DNA of 64,000 bases, from assembly GCF_004366595.1 (NCBI RefSeq), contig NZ_SORE01000020.1, positions 1-64,000 on the forward strand, written 5' to 3'. The first letter of the stretch is position 1. Each line of letters starts with the position of its first letter. The notes beneath the pieces are model-generated. The model saw nothing but the letters and a program-made list of their open reading frames with translations, did not search any database and was not told the origin of the DNA. The DNA comes from Paraburkholderia rhizosphaerae (lineage in GTDB: Bacteria > Pseudomonadota > Gammaproteobacteria > Burkholderiales > Burkholderiaceae). Of this stretch, positions 1-9,500 are shown one piece after another. Made by a program: the position numbers and the translations under genes.

Positions 1-120
1 GAATCAGTTTGCTATTCTGTTTGGCGATCGATTCACGCAGGCGCGCGGCTAACGATTCCTTTAACCGCCTCACCCACAAAAATGCGGACAGGTTCGCCGC
101 CCGGGAAATATAAGAGGCAC

Positions 121-145
121 CGGAGTCGCCTGAAAGGCGACTCCG
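121..145. other. Perfect 11-bp hairpin
   Basis: Arms 121-131 and 135-145 are perfectly complementary with a GAA loop. No T-tract follows on either strand, so it is not a classical intrinsic terminator; it may be a transcript-end or processing structure for a gene left of the window. Nothing else was recognised in 1-323 apart from the weak terminator at 260-292. Confidence 0.5.
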
Positions 146-259
146 AATCACACCGTCTACACCAAGCCGAGTGGACCCTCCACCTACAGAGGTTTTTCAC
201 ATTCGATTGCTATACGGCCGAGCATCCTGCTACTAGCAAACATCGAATTTGAATTGATC

Positions 260-292
260 AAAGAATAACAGCGGACTACAAATATAGCCCGC
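260..292 (-). terminator. Possible weak terminator of the lipoprotein gene
   Basis: Imperfect stem 271-279 / 284-292 with an AAAT loop. On the minus strand it is followed by a T-rich stretch (TGTTATTCTTTG). It lies about 30 bases past the stop at 324. The mismatches make this tentative. Confidence 0.35.
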
Positions 293-323
293 CGTTCGTT
301 AAGACACGAATGCCAAGCCTACC

Positions 324-1142
324 CTACATCGAGCAGTTGAACACACCGACGCCTTGATACTGCGCACCGTTATTCAACGTCGTCTTATACGCAGCGACGA
401 TCAGAACCTTGCCATCCCCGCCGTCGCCCAGCGTAATCTCGATGCCGGCGGGTTGTGAACTGATAAAACTCCCAACCGACGTGGCGGAAGGCGATTTAAT
501 AGTCGCGGTGCTATTTGCGGCACCGGCGCTGCCTCCCGCGGATGTCTGCAGCGAGATCGCGGCAGTCGCACCGGTGGTGTCGAAGGCCAGCGTGGCTGAC
601 CCGGTGCTGGCACCGGCATAGGCTGACGATGGCACTTTGCTGCCGGCTATGTAGGTTGGCGCGGTGTACTTGCCCGAATCACAGTGATAAGACCCACTGG
701 TCGGCAGCATCGCAAGGTCGTTTACGAGCACATAGTGAGCGGCAGCGTTCGAAACGCCGTCCAGTACCGAGGTTTTATCACCGGAAGTCACGGTCCCCTT
801 TGCCCAGCGCCCCATCGCAAAGAACGTGTCACCGTAGACGTCGTTGACCGCGACTTCGCCCGTCAAGCTTATATTGTTGATCACCGTGACCGCCCCGCTG
901 GCCGTCTGACTCAGACTCGCAAGTGTCCCCACGACGCTCGCGCCGTTGCCGATCCAGATGTAGCGAGCAGCTTGTGCTTTTGCGAAGGGCGCGGTCGCTG
1001 CGGTTGGAGTCGGCGTCGTATCGGTATTCGTTTGTGCCGTCTGGTCGCCCGCGCTATTCGAAGGGGCGTCGTGGCCACCACCACAGCCGGCGATGCCGAA
1101 CGAACTGGCGAGCATGACAGAAAGCAGGAGACGTTTTTTCAT
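324..1142 (-). CDS. Secreted lipoprotein of unknown function
   Basis: A 272-residue protein if translation begins at the ATG at 1142. That start is preferred because AAGGGAG lies just upstream and it opens directly into a lipoprotein signal peptide (MKKRLLLSVMLASSFGIAGC). The mature part starts with Gly-Gly-Gly-His and a Thr/Pro/Ala-rich linker, typical of surface-tethered proteins. The rest is Ser/Thr/Gly/Ala-rich with alternating beta-like segments and two cysteines, one central (YHCDSGKY) and one near the C-terminus (GVFNCSM), which may form a disulfide. I do not recognise the family. An upstream in-frame start would add 32 charged and cysteine-rich residues before the signal peptide and is unlikely. 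Confidence 0.75.
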   Translation of the reverse strand: MKKRLLLSVMLASSFGIAGCGGGHDAPSNSAGDQTAQTNTDTTPTPTAATAPFAKAQAARYIWIGNGASVVGTLASLSQTASGAVTVINNISLTGEVAVNDVYGDTFFAMGRWAKGTVTSGDKTSVLDGVSNAAAHYVLVNDLAMLPTSGSYHCDSGKYTAPTYIAGSKVPSSAYAGASTGSATLAFDTTGATAAISLQTSAGGSAGAANSTATIKSPSATSVGSFISSQPAGIEITLGDGGDGKVLIVAAYKTTLNNGAQYQGVGVFNCSM

Positions 1143-1663
1143 CTGTGAAACTCCCTTTAGAAGATGCTCGCAATGCGAGCAAGATTTTGTTTTGAAATGA
1201 CAATCCGACAGCGCAATGCGCGGTGCACGCACATCCACTGCGAGATGACAGACGACGGTCGGGTGACATTGCGCGCTCCAGCTTTCTCCTGAAGCCGGAA
1301 GTTCGAGTTATTGACGACTAGTTAGGAATTCGAAAATTCATTCACGCGCATCTGACTGCTCCACGCGAGCTATCGATTCCGGATTCTGTAGTTTTCGCGG
1401 TTGCCTGTTCAGCGACCACGAGGACATAAGTTTCGGCGCGTTGCACAAGGAAAGCGCGTGAACGCCCAAAACCGACCGAGAGGTTATATCGCAGGCGTTT
1501 TGCAATCCATCAGATGGATCGGATTTGAGATGAAGAAAAATCGGTATGCCGTGGTGCGTTCGTCACGGGGACCGGTTTTCGTCAGGGGAACAGTATGTGC
1601 GCCTTGCCATCGTTCGCGTAAACACCAGCATCCCGGTATTTTCACACCCACACGTCAAACGCC

Positions 1664-1680
1664 TGATATATCATATATCA
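1664..1680. promoter_or_regulatory. Palindromic operator candidate upstream of the esterase
   Basis: TGATATATCATATATCA is an inverted repeat with 8-base arms around a single central C, ending 25 bases before the esterase ATG at 1706. AT-rich 8-1-8 symmetry in a GC-rich genome is typical of dimeric repressor sites (MarR, GntR or PadR type), but no regulator gene is adjacent. The rest of 1143-1705 holds no gene I can support. Confidence 0.45.
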
Positions 1681-1705
1681 AGGTCAGTCCCCACCCATAC
1701 CCGCC

Positions 1706-2392
1706 ATGTTCGATCCGTCGTTGCTCGGCCGTTTGTCCTTCACGCACGCTGAGCCGTCTAAAGGTCCGCTGCCACCGGGACGCCACCGGCTCGGCATCGC
1801 GGACGACCGCGACGCCATCCTGTTCGTGCCCGACGGCATCAGCGAAGACACGGCGGCGCCGCTGCTTGTCATGTTCCACGGTGCCGGCGGCTTCCCGGAA
1901 AAAGTGCTGCCGTACATCGAAGGCCACGCGCAGCAGCATCGTTTCCTCGTGCTCGCGCCGCATTCGACTTTTCCAACCTGGGACATCGTGATCGGCGGCA
2001 ACGGCCCGGACCTCGAACGCCTCGGCCGGGCATTGACCGAAGTTACTTCGCGTTACCAGGTCGACCGTCGCCACCTCGCCTTCGCGGGCTTTTCGGACGG
2101 CGCAAGTTACGCGCTGTCGATCGGCGTGACCAACGGCGATATCGCGAGTCACGTGATCGCGTTTTCAGGTGGCTTCTTTTCAGTCTTCATGCAGGAAGGG
2201 ACGCCGAAGGTTTTCATCGCACACGGCCTCGCGGACGAGCAACTGCCGATCGCCACCAGCGGCCGCGTGAATGCGGCAAAACTCAAGGCCGCGGGCTACG
2301 ATGTGCAATATGTCGAATTCAACGGCCCGCATGCCATTCAACCGTCGATCGTCGACCTCGCGGTCGAGTTCTTTCTGAAAGAACGTCAATGA
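1706..2392 (+). CDS. Alpha/beta-hydrolase, phospholipase/carboxylesterase type
   Basis: A 228-residue cytosolic serine esterase of the dienelactone hydrolase/carboxylesterase group. The nucleophile elbow GFSDG places the catalytic serine at about residue 130, the acid is likely Asp177 (GLADEQLP) and the base His209 (GPHAIQP). The oxyanion region is FHGAGG near residues 56-61. No signal peptide. The ATG at 1706 has a poor ribosome-binding site, but the upstream palindrome at 1664-1680 is close to this start. Physiological substrate unknown; relatives hydrolyse short-chain esters or act in quinone/aromatic stress responses. Confidence 0.85.
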   Translation: MFDPSLLGRLSFTHAEPSKGPLPPGRHRLGIADDRDAILFVPDGISEDTAAPLLVMFHGAGGFPEKVLPYIEGHAQQHRFLVLAPHSTFPTWDIVIGGNGPDLERLGRALTEVTSRYQVDRRHLAFAGFSDGASYALSIGVTNGDIASHVIAFSGGFFSVFMQEGTPKVFIAHGLADEQLPIATSGRVNAAKLKAAGYDVQYVEFNGPHAIQPSIVDLAVEFFLKERQ

Positions 2393-2507
2393 AACCGGCC
2401 TGAGAAAGGCATGGGAAAGCTGCAAGCAAGCCGACGATCAGACAACGCAACGCCGAACCATCAGCGATACGCAGCGCTCAACAGCGCCTACCGCCGGAGA
2501 CGAGTCA

Positions 2508-4130
2508 ATGGATTTTGAAATACCGGAATCACTGATCCACCCGCTGCTTGGGATGATCGGCACCAGTTCGCCGCTCGCAAGACAACTGGAAGCACACGGT
2601 ATCTGCCACGGCAACATGGTCATATCGAGCAAACTGTTCGATGCGCAGTCATTGAACTCGCTGTACATGCTCAGCAAGACGCAGGACGATCGCGGGCTGA
2701 TGTTCCAGATGCTCGCGCTCGACGGCATCTTCAACGCGCCACACGCCCGTGTGATTCCGTCACTGGATCAACTGGTGCCGGGCCTGATCGCGTATCTGTC
2801 GCGCGACGCGATCGACGGCTGGCTGTACCGCCGCAACAAGGACGGCACGCTGCTGCCATGGCTCGTGAACCGGATGCGCTATGTCGAGCCGGAGCAGGGC
2901 ATGCCGTATGTCGTGGTCGATATGATCGCGAACACGATGCAGTCGGCGAATTCCGAACAGACCGACTACAGCAAGCGGCGCTCCGGCATGACCACATCGC
3001 TGATGTTCAACCGCAGCGACATCGTCGATCGCACGATTCCCGAACTGCTCGCCGAATTCGGCTTCTACAAGGAATGCGCGGAATTCAGGAAAGAGTACGA
3101 ACAGCACGCGCAGCGATTTCTCAAGCTGCAGCGGCGCTTCGGCGCGCAGTTTCTCGTCACGCGGGCGGCCTTCACGATCGATGCGAAGGGCGCGCCCGAA
3201 CTGGCGCGCATCGTCGACGGCGTGACCGCGAAGTGCGTGAACGACGAAGAAAGACTCGAGCGCCGCTTCGAGATGACCTGCGACCCGAGCTTCTGGCGCA
3301 ATGCCGGCATCGAAGCCGGCTTCGACAGTATCCCGTTGCATTGCTATGTGCATCTGTTCCACCTCGAATGGCACAAGAATATCTGGGCGCACGTGCAGCA
3401 TCTGACCGAGTATCGCTACCAGCCCGAACTGCGCGACAAGCTGGTGTTGCCCGGCAATCATCGTGACCTGATCGATATCCTGACGTCGAATAGGGAAGTA
3501 TTCGTGCAAGATTTCGTGCAAGGCAAATCGGGCGGCACGACGATCCTCTGTCAGGGCGCACCGGGGCTCGGCAAGACGCTGACCGCGGAGATCTATTCCG
3601 AAGTGGTCGGCAAGCCGCTGTATCGCGTGCATTCGGGGCAGCTCGGCACGACGGCTGCGTCAGTCGGTGCGGCGCTGACCGGCGTGCTGCGCCGCGCGAT
3701 GCGCTGGGACGCGATTCTGCTGCTCGACGAAGCGGACGTCTATATCCGGCGGCGCGACAACGATCTCGAGCACAACGCAATCGTCGCGGAGTTTCTGCGC
3801 ACGCTCGAGTACTTCAACGGCCTCATGTTCATGACGACCAACCGGATCGGCGACGTCGACGATGCGATCCTGTCGCGCTGCATTGCGACGATCCACTACG
3901 AGCTGCCGTCGAAGGCGGATTCGACGCGCTTGTGGAAACTGCTTGCCGAGCAGTTCGGCGCGGACCTCGACGATGCGCTGATCGAGGAGCTGACCGTTCG
4001 CTATCCGAAAGCAAGCGGGCGCGATATCAAGGAGTTGTTAAAGCTCGCGACACGTTACTGCAAGGCAAAGCAGTTGCCGCTGAGCGAAGACGTATTCCGT
4101 TTGTGCGCGTTGTTCCGCGGACACGCGTAA
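2508..4130 (+). CDS. AAA+ family ATPase
   Basis: A 540-residue protein with a C-terminal AAA+ module. Walker A is GAPGLGKT (about residues 350-357), Walker B LLLDEAD (about 404-410), a sensor-1-like region MFMTTNR (about 440-446), and an arginine-bearing ILSRC segment follows. The N-terminal 320 residues do not match a domain I recognise and probably bind substrate or a partner. No membrane segment or signal peptide. The arrangement (single C-terminal AAA+ domain, long novel N-terminus) resembles CbbX/BCS1/proteasomal-type remodelling ATPases. The 115-base spacing from the esterase suggests possible co-transcription. Substrate unknown. Confidence 0.85.
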   Translation: MDFEIPESLIHPLLGMIGTSSPLARQLEAHGICHGNMVISSKLFDAQSLNSLYMLSKTQDDRGLMFQMLALDGIFNAPHARVIPSLDQLVPGLIAYLSRDAIDGWLYRRNKDGTLLPWLVNRMRYVEPEQGMPYVVVDMIANTMQSANSEQTDYSKRRSGMTTSLMFNRSDIVDRTIPELLAEFGFYKECAEFRKEYEQHAQRFLKLQRRFGAQFLVTRAAFTIDAKGAPELARIVDGVTAKCVNDEERLERRFEMTCDPSFWRNAGIEAGFDSIPLHCYVHLFHLEWHKNIWAHVQHLTEYRYQPELRDKLVLPGNHRDLIDILTSNREVFVQDFVQGKSGGTTILCQGAPGLGKTLTAEIYSEVVGKPLYRVHSGQLGTTAASVGAALTGVLRRAMRWDAILLLDEADVYIRRRDNDLEHNAIVAEFLRTLEYFNGLMFMTTNRIGDVDDAILSRCIATIHYELPSKADSTRLWKLLAEQFGADLDDALIEELTVRYPKASGRDIKELLKLATRYCKAKQLPLSEDVFRLCALFRGHA

Positions 4131-4343
4131 CGACCGCAACGCACGCCTACGCGCATCCCGGCACGGAGCACGCGCGCTGTCACGCACCTGGCCACTCACA
4201 CACCGGACACACACCACACCGCACGTTGCCCGCGAACCTGCACGCAAACGCATCGAATGGGACAATCCGCGAGCCCGTCGACACGACGGCTTTCGATCAT
4301 CTGACTTCGATGTCAATTAGCCCACAGGAACGGAGACACCCAC

Positions 4344-5471
4344 ATGCGGTTTGTTCGTCAGTTATTCGTTATCGCAACCATCGCAACCACGGCGAGCTTC
4401 GCCGGCGCGGCACATGCGCAGATGCCGCAGCCGGCCGGCGGCGACACCGGTAGTTTCGCAGAAGGTGATTTACCGCTTGAAAGCGGCCAGTCGATCAAGG
4501 ACTTCTCGATCAGCTATGAAACCTACGGCACGCTGAACGCGGACAAATCGAATGCAATCCTGATGGTGACCGCGATCAGCGGCAATCATCACCGCCTCGA
4601 CTATCTGATCGGACCGGGCAAGGCGCTCGATACGAACCGCTACTTCATCATCACCACCGATGCGATCGGCAACGGCCTGACCACGTCGCCGTCGAACAGC
4701 ACCAAACAGCCGGGCATGGCGTTCCCGCGCTTCGTGATTCGCGATATGGTCGAGTCGCAGTATCGTCTCGTCACAAACAAGTTCGGCATTACGCATCTGT
4801 TCGCAGTGGTCGGCGCGTCGATGGGCGGCATGCAGACACTGCAGTGGGGCGTGAGCCATCCGGACATGATGGATGCCCTGGTGCCGATCGTGCCGCTTGG
4901 CCGCACGCCCGCATGGACGCAGACAGTACTCGAACTCACGCGGCAGGAAATCATGAGCGATCCGGCGTGGGACGGCGGCCATTACAAGCAGGGCCATGAA
5001 CCGGAAAAAGGCATGCGGCTATGGGCCGGCACGCTCGCGTTGATCACCCGCACGCCGGAGCTGATGAAAAACACGCTGCCCAATGCCGACGATTCGGCGG
5101 CATGGCTGCGCAAGACGCAGGACGGCGCGTGGAAGAATTTCGACGCGAATAACTGGATTTACCAGACGTGGGCGTACGACGCGCACGATCTCGGCACGAC
5201 GCCCGGCTTCAACGGCGACTACTATCAGGCGCTGCGCTCGATCCGCGCGCGCATGCTCGTGCTGGCCGGTGTCGGCGACCTGCTGAATCCGGAGCCGGAG
5301 GCGCTCGAAGTCGCACGCTACGTGCACGGCGCGCAATACGAGTCGATCGAGCCGCGCTGGCCGTCCGGGCACTTTTCGGCAGCCGGCGTCACGCAGCCGG
5401 AGGTCGACTTTCAGAACCGCGAAATCGGCGCGTTCCTGACGAAAGTGGCGGCGCAAAAGCATCTCGATTGA
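4344..5471 (+). CDS. Exported MetX-like alpha/beta-hydrolase
   Basis: A 375-residue member of the homoserine acetyltransferase (MetX) fold family. The nucleophile motif GASMGG puts the catalytic Ser at about 159; the likely Asp312 (GVGDLLNPE) and His343 (SGHFSAAG) complete the triad. Unlike the biosynthetic enzyme it begins with a clear Sec signal peptide (MRFVRQLFVIATIATTASFAG, cleavage after AHA), so it acts in the periplasm, where acetyl-CoA is not available. It is therefore more likely a hydrolase than a methionine-pathway acyltransferase. Start ATG 4344 has an upstream AACGGAGA. Intergenic 5472-5778 downstream contains nothing I can identify beyond the next gene's ribosome-binding site. 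Confidence 0.85.
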   Translation: MRFVRQLFVIATIATTASFAGAAHAQMPQPAGGDTGSFAEGDLPLESGQSIKDFSISYETYGTLNADKSNAILMVTAISGNHHRLDYLIGPGKALDTNRYFIITTDAIGNGLTTSPSNSTKQPGMAFPRFVIRDMVESQYRLVTNKFGITHLFAVVGASMGGMQTLQWGVSHPDMMDALVPIVPLGRTPAWTQTVLELTRQEIMSDPAWDGGHYKQGHEPEKGMRLWAGTLALITRTPELMKNTLPNADDSAAWLRKTQDGAWKNFDANNWIYQTWAYDAHDLGTTPGFNGDYYQALRSIRARMLVLAGVGDLLNPEPEALEVARYVHGAQYESIEPRWPSGHFSAAGVTQPEVDFQNREIGAFLTKVAAQKHLD

Positions 5472-5778
5472 GCAAGCCGGGCCGACGACGCAGGCGGCAA
5501 GCGTGAATGGGCGTGGCAACAGGCGGGGAGCCGGGCAGAAAATTAGAGGGCCGGCTCTTCAGGATTCGCGAACGCTTGCCGTTATCCCGACAGTAGTGCG
5601 TCCGCACAATTCGCGTTCCTGTACAACGATTCGCATGATTGACGGATACGGCCCGCGCAGGCCCGATGTTGTTCGTATTCGTCGCGAACGTGACCCGATG
5701 ACCGCAGACGCCAGCAAGGCTGTCATGAAACGTCCACACAATCGCGGTAACTGACCGATTTTCCGCGCCGGAGGCCCA

Positions 5779-6579
5779 GTGATACGGCAAGTACTAGGTA
5801 GCCTGCTTCTGACGCTATGTTGTATCGGCGATGCCAGCGCCGCGGCCGGCGGTCCCGACTGCTCGCGGCCGTTCACGCTCGCGCTGCACGATCATGGGCT
5901 GCTTTATTCGCTCGATACCGACTCCGGCATCGACAAGGACTTCGCCGACGAACTCGCGCGCCGCAGCGGCTGCGAGATCCGCGTCAGCCTGATGTCACGC
6001 GCGCGCATCTGGAAGCTGATCGAATCCGGCGCGCTCGACTTCAGCCTGTCCGGCATCACGAACGAAGAGCGCGACCGGTACGCGTCGTTCGCGTGGTACT
6101 TCAGCGACAAATACTATCTACTGGTACGCAAGGACGCCGGCATTCACGCACTGTCCGATTTCGAGCACGACGACCGCTTCCAGCTCGGCGTGATCCGTAG
6201 CTTCCGCTATAGCGATTCGGCCAACCATCTGGTTGACACGCTTACCGCCGAAAACCGCGTAAGCCTCGCGGGCGGCCTTGAGCCGTTGTACCAGGCGCTG
6301 CTGCTCAAGCGCATCCAGGGGATGATCATCGAGCCGTTCGACTATCCGGCCATCGACGACAAAAGCATCCGCGATGTCACGACGATCATTGAATTCAACG
6401 ATCCCGCGGTGCCGCACGGCCTGATCATGTCGAAGAAGGCGCTCTCCGTAGAGCAGCGCGACAAATGGCGCGCGCTCGTCGACGAGATGCGCGCGGACGG
6501 CACGGTGCGGCGGATTTTCCGCAAATACTTCAAACCCGACCTGGCCGATTCCATGGTCGATTTCCAGAAGTCGCCGTGA
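5779..6579 (+). CDS. Periplasmic solute-binding protein (SBP_bac_3 type)
   Basis: A 266-residue protein starting at GTG 5779 with GGAGG eight bases before it. An N-terminal signal peptide (cleavage near ASAAAGG) precedes a family-3 amino-acid-binding fold: FTLALHDHGLLYSLDTDSGIDKDFADEL-like opening and a GALDFSLSGIT domain-1 segment. There are no ABC permease or ATPase genes next to it. Instead its stop overlaps the GTG start of the CHASE/GGDEF/EAL protein, so the two are translationally coupled. The likely role is ligand capture for sensing, presenting an amino acid or related molecule to the sensor, rather than import. The ligand is unknown. Confidence 0.8.
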   Translation: MIRQVLGSLLLTLCCIGDASAAAGGPDCSRPFTLALHDHGLLYSLDTDSGIDKDFADELARRSGCEIRVSLMSRARIWKLIESGALDFSLSGITNEERDRYASFAWYFSDKYYLLVRKDAGIHALSDFEHDDRFQLGVIRSFRYSDSANHLVDTLTAENRVSLAGGLEPLYQALLLKRIQGMIIEPFDYPAIDDKSIRDVTTIIEFNDPAVPHGLIMSKKALSVEQRDKWRALVDEMRADGTVRRIFRKYFKPDLADSMVDFQKSP

Positions 6580-9500
6580 ACCGGGCGCGCCTTATCCTGA
6601 TCCCGATGCTGGTCCTATGCTCCGCGTTGACGTTGACGTGGACGGTCTGGGATCACGAGCGCCACGCTTCGCAGCACGAACTGCGCTCGCAGTTCAGCTA
6701 CGCGCTGGGCGACGCGGTGAGCCGCATCGAGCAGCGGATGGCGTCGTACGAGCAGATGCTGCGCGGCGTACAGGCGCTGTTCGTCGCGACCGGCACGCTC
6801 GAGCGCGAGCATTTCCGCGATTACGTCGGCGCGGTCAATGCAGACGCGAATCTGGCCGGTATCCAGGCGATCGGGCTGATCGAGTGGGTGCCGCAGGCGG
6901 GTATCGCGCGGCATGTCGAGAAGATGCGCGCGCAGGTCGGCGCGGACTACGCGATCGAACCGGCAGGCTCGCGCGACAGCTATGCGCCGGTCATCGAACG
7001 GCTGCCGTTCGCCACCGACCGGCACACGGTGCTGGGCTTCGATGCATGGGCGAGTCCGAAGCGCCGCGACGCGATGGAGAAGGCGCGCGACTCCGGGCTC
7101 GCGACGATTTCCGGCAAGGTGCAGCTCGCGTCGGATCTCGGCCAGCTGGATCAGCCGGGTTTCGTGATGTATCTGCCGGTCTATCAGCAAGGCCGGCCGC
7201 TCGACACGGTCGAGCAACGTCGCGCGCATCTGCTCGGCTGGGTCTACGCGGCGTTCCGGATGCACGATGTGATCGCGAGCCTGTACGGCGAGGATCCGCC
7301 TGGCCTGTCGCTCGCGATCTATGACGGCGTCGAACCGTCAGCCGCGGCGCTGCTGTACCGCTCGGCCGATCAGCCGGCGCAGCACGTGCCGTCGGACCTG
7401 TCGGCGCATGAATATCTGGTGGTCGACGGGCACGACTGGGTATTGTCGATGTCCGCGCAGGACCGCTTCATGAAGCGGTTCGGTCGCAATGCCGAATGGC
7501 TGATCGCGGGCACCGGCGGCGGCCTGTCGGTACTGCTCGCGCTGCTCGCGTGGATCATGGTGACCGGTCGCAGCCGTGCGATGCGGCTCGCGTCGACGAT
7601 GACGCGGGAGCTGCGCGAAAGCGAAGAGAAATTTCGCGCGATCGCGGACTGCACGGTGAACCTGGAAGTCTGGTGGGGACCCGACGGCAAGCCACGCTGG
7701 ATCAATCCATCGGTGCTCGAATACACCGGTTACAGCGTCGACGAATGCATGGCGATGCCCGACTTCGCCGGCACGCTGATTCACCCGGACGACATGCCGC
7801 GCGTCGCGCCCGAACTGCTGAAAGGACGCCAGGGGCTGCGCGGCGGCGACCTCGAATTCCGTTGCATCCGCAAGGATGGCGCGCTGATCTGGCTATCGGC
7901 GTCATGGGTGCCGATCTACGACGCGAGGGGCTTGCTGACCGGCTTCCGGATGAGCGGTCGCGATATTACCGAGCGCAAGCGCTTCGAAGAGGAGCTGCGT
8001 ATCGCGGCGGTCGCGTTCGAGTCGCTCGAAGGCATGATGGTCACCGATGCGGACGGTACGATCCTGCGCGTGAACTCGGCCTTCACCGTATGCACCGGCT
8101 ATACGTCGGAAGAGGTCGTGGGCCGCACGCCGCGCATCTTGCAGTCGGGCCGGCACGACCGGGCGTTCTATCGCGACATGTGGGAAACCATTCATCGCGA
8201 AGGCGGCTGGCAGGGCGAAATCTGGGATCGCCGCAAGAACGGCGAGATCTATCCGAAGTGGCTGACCATCACCGCGGTGACCGGCGAGAACGGCGCGGTT
8301 ACGCATTACGTCGGTACACATCACGACATCACAGAACGGAAGATTGCCGAGGAGCGGATCAAGGAACTCGCGTTCTTCGACGCGTTGACGCGGCTGCCAA
8401 ATCGCACGCTGTTGTGGGACCGGCTCAGGCAGGCCATCGCGGTCAGCGCGCAGACCGGCACCTGCGGCGCGCTGCTGTTTATCGATCTCGACAACTTCAA
8501 GACGCTCAACGACACGCTCGGCCACGACAAGGGCGATCTGCTGCTGCAGCAGGTCGCGCAGCGCCTGTCCGGCTGCGTGCGCGAGGGCGATACAGTGGCA
8601 CGGGTCGGCGGCGACGAATTCGTGGTCGTGCTGGGCAGCCTGAGCGGCGCGCGCGGCGAAGCAGCGAACCAGACGGAAGCGATCGGCGAAAAGATTCTCG
8701 CGGTGCTCGGCGACGCGTATCAGCTCGACGGCGTCGATTACCGGACCAGCGCGAGCATCGGCGCAACAGTCTTCCTGGGGCATGAAGCATCGATCGACGA
8801 ACTGCTGAAGCAGGCCGATCTCGCGATGTACAAGTGCAAGGAGCGCGGCCGCAACGCGCTGTGCTTCTTCGATCCGACGATGCAGACGGTGGTGGTCGAA
8901 CGCGCGGCGCTTGAGGCCGCGCTGCGCCGCGCAATCGATGAAGACCAGTTTCTCGTGCACTACCAGGCGCAGGTCAGCGACGGCGACCGCGTGACCGGTG
9001 CCGAGGCGCTCGTGCGCTGGCAGCATCCGGAGCGTGGCATCGTCGCACCGGCGGATTTTATTCCGCTCGCGGAAGAGACAGGTCTGATTCTCGCGCTCGG
9101 CGACAAGGTGCTCGAAACCGCGTGCGTGCAGCTCGCGCAATGGGCGAAGCAGCCGGGCATGGCACACCTGACGATCGCGGTAAACGTCAGCGCGCAGCAG
9201 TTCCGCGAGCCGCGCTTTGTCGAAAAGGTGCTCGCGGTACTCGAACGAACTGGCGCCAACCCGTATCAGCTCAAGCTCGAACTGACCGAGAGCGTGCTGG
9301 TCGACAACGTGCAGGACATCATCGAGAAGATGGCCGCGTTGAAGGCCAAAGGCGTCGTGTTCTCGCTCGACGACTTCGGCATCGGCTACTCGTCGCTGTC
9401 GTATCTGAAGCGTTTGCCGCTCGACCAGTTGAAGATCGACCGCTCGTTTGTGCGCGACATCCTGATCGATGCGAACGACGCGGTGATCGCGCGGACTATC

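Noticed and set aside
250..262. TTGAATTGATCAA as an FNR box
   Set aside because: The half-sites are separated by five bases, giving 13 instead of 14 bases, so it does not fit the FNR geometry.
1401..1991. Plus-strand frame overlapping the esterase gene start
   Set aside because: Arg/Ser-rich translation, no family match, and it runs out of frame into the clear esterase.
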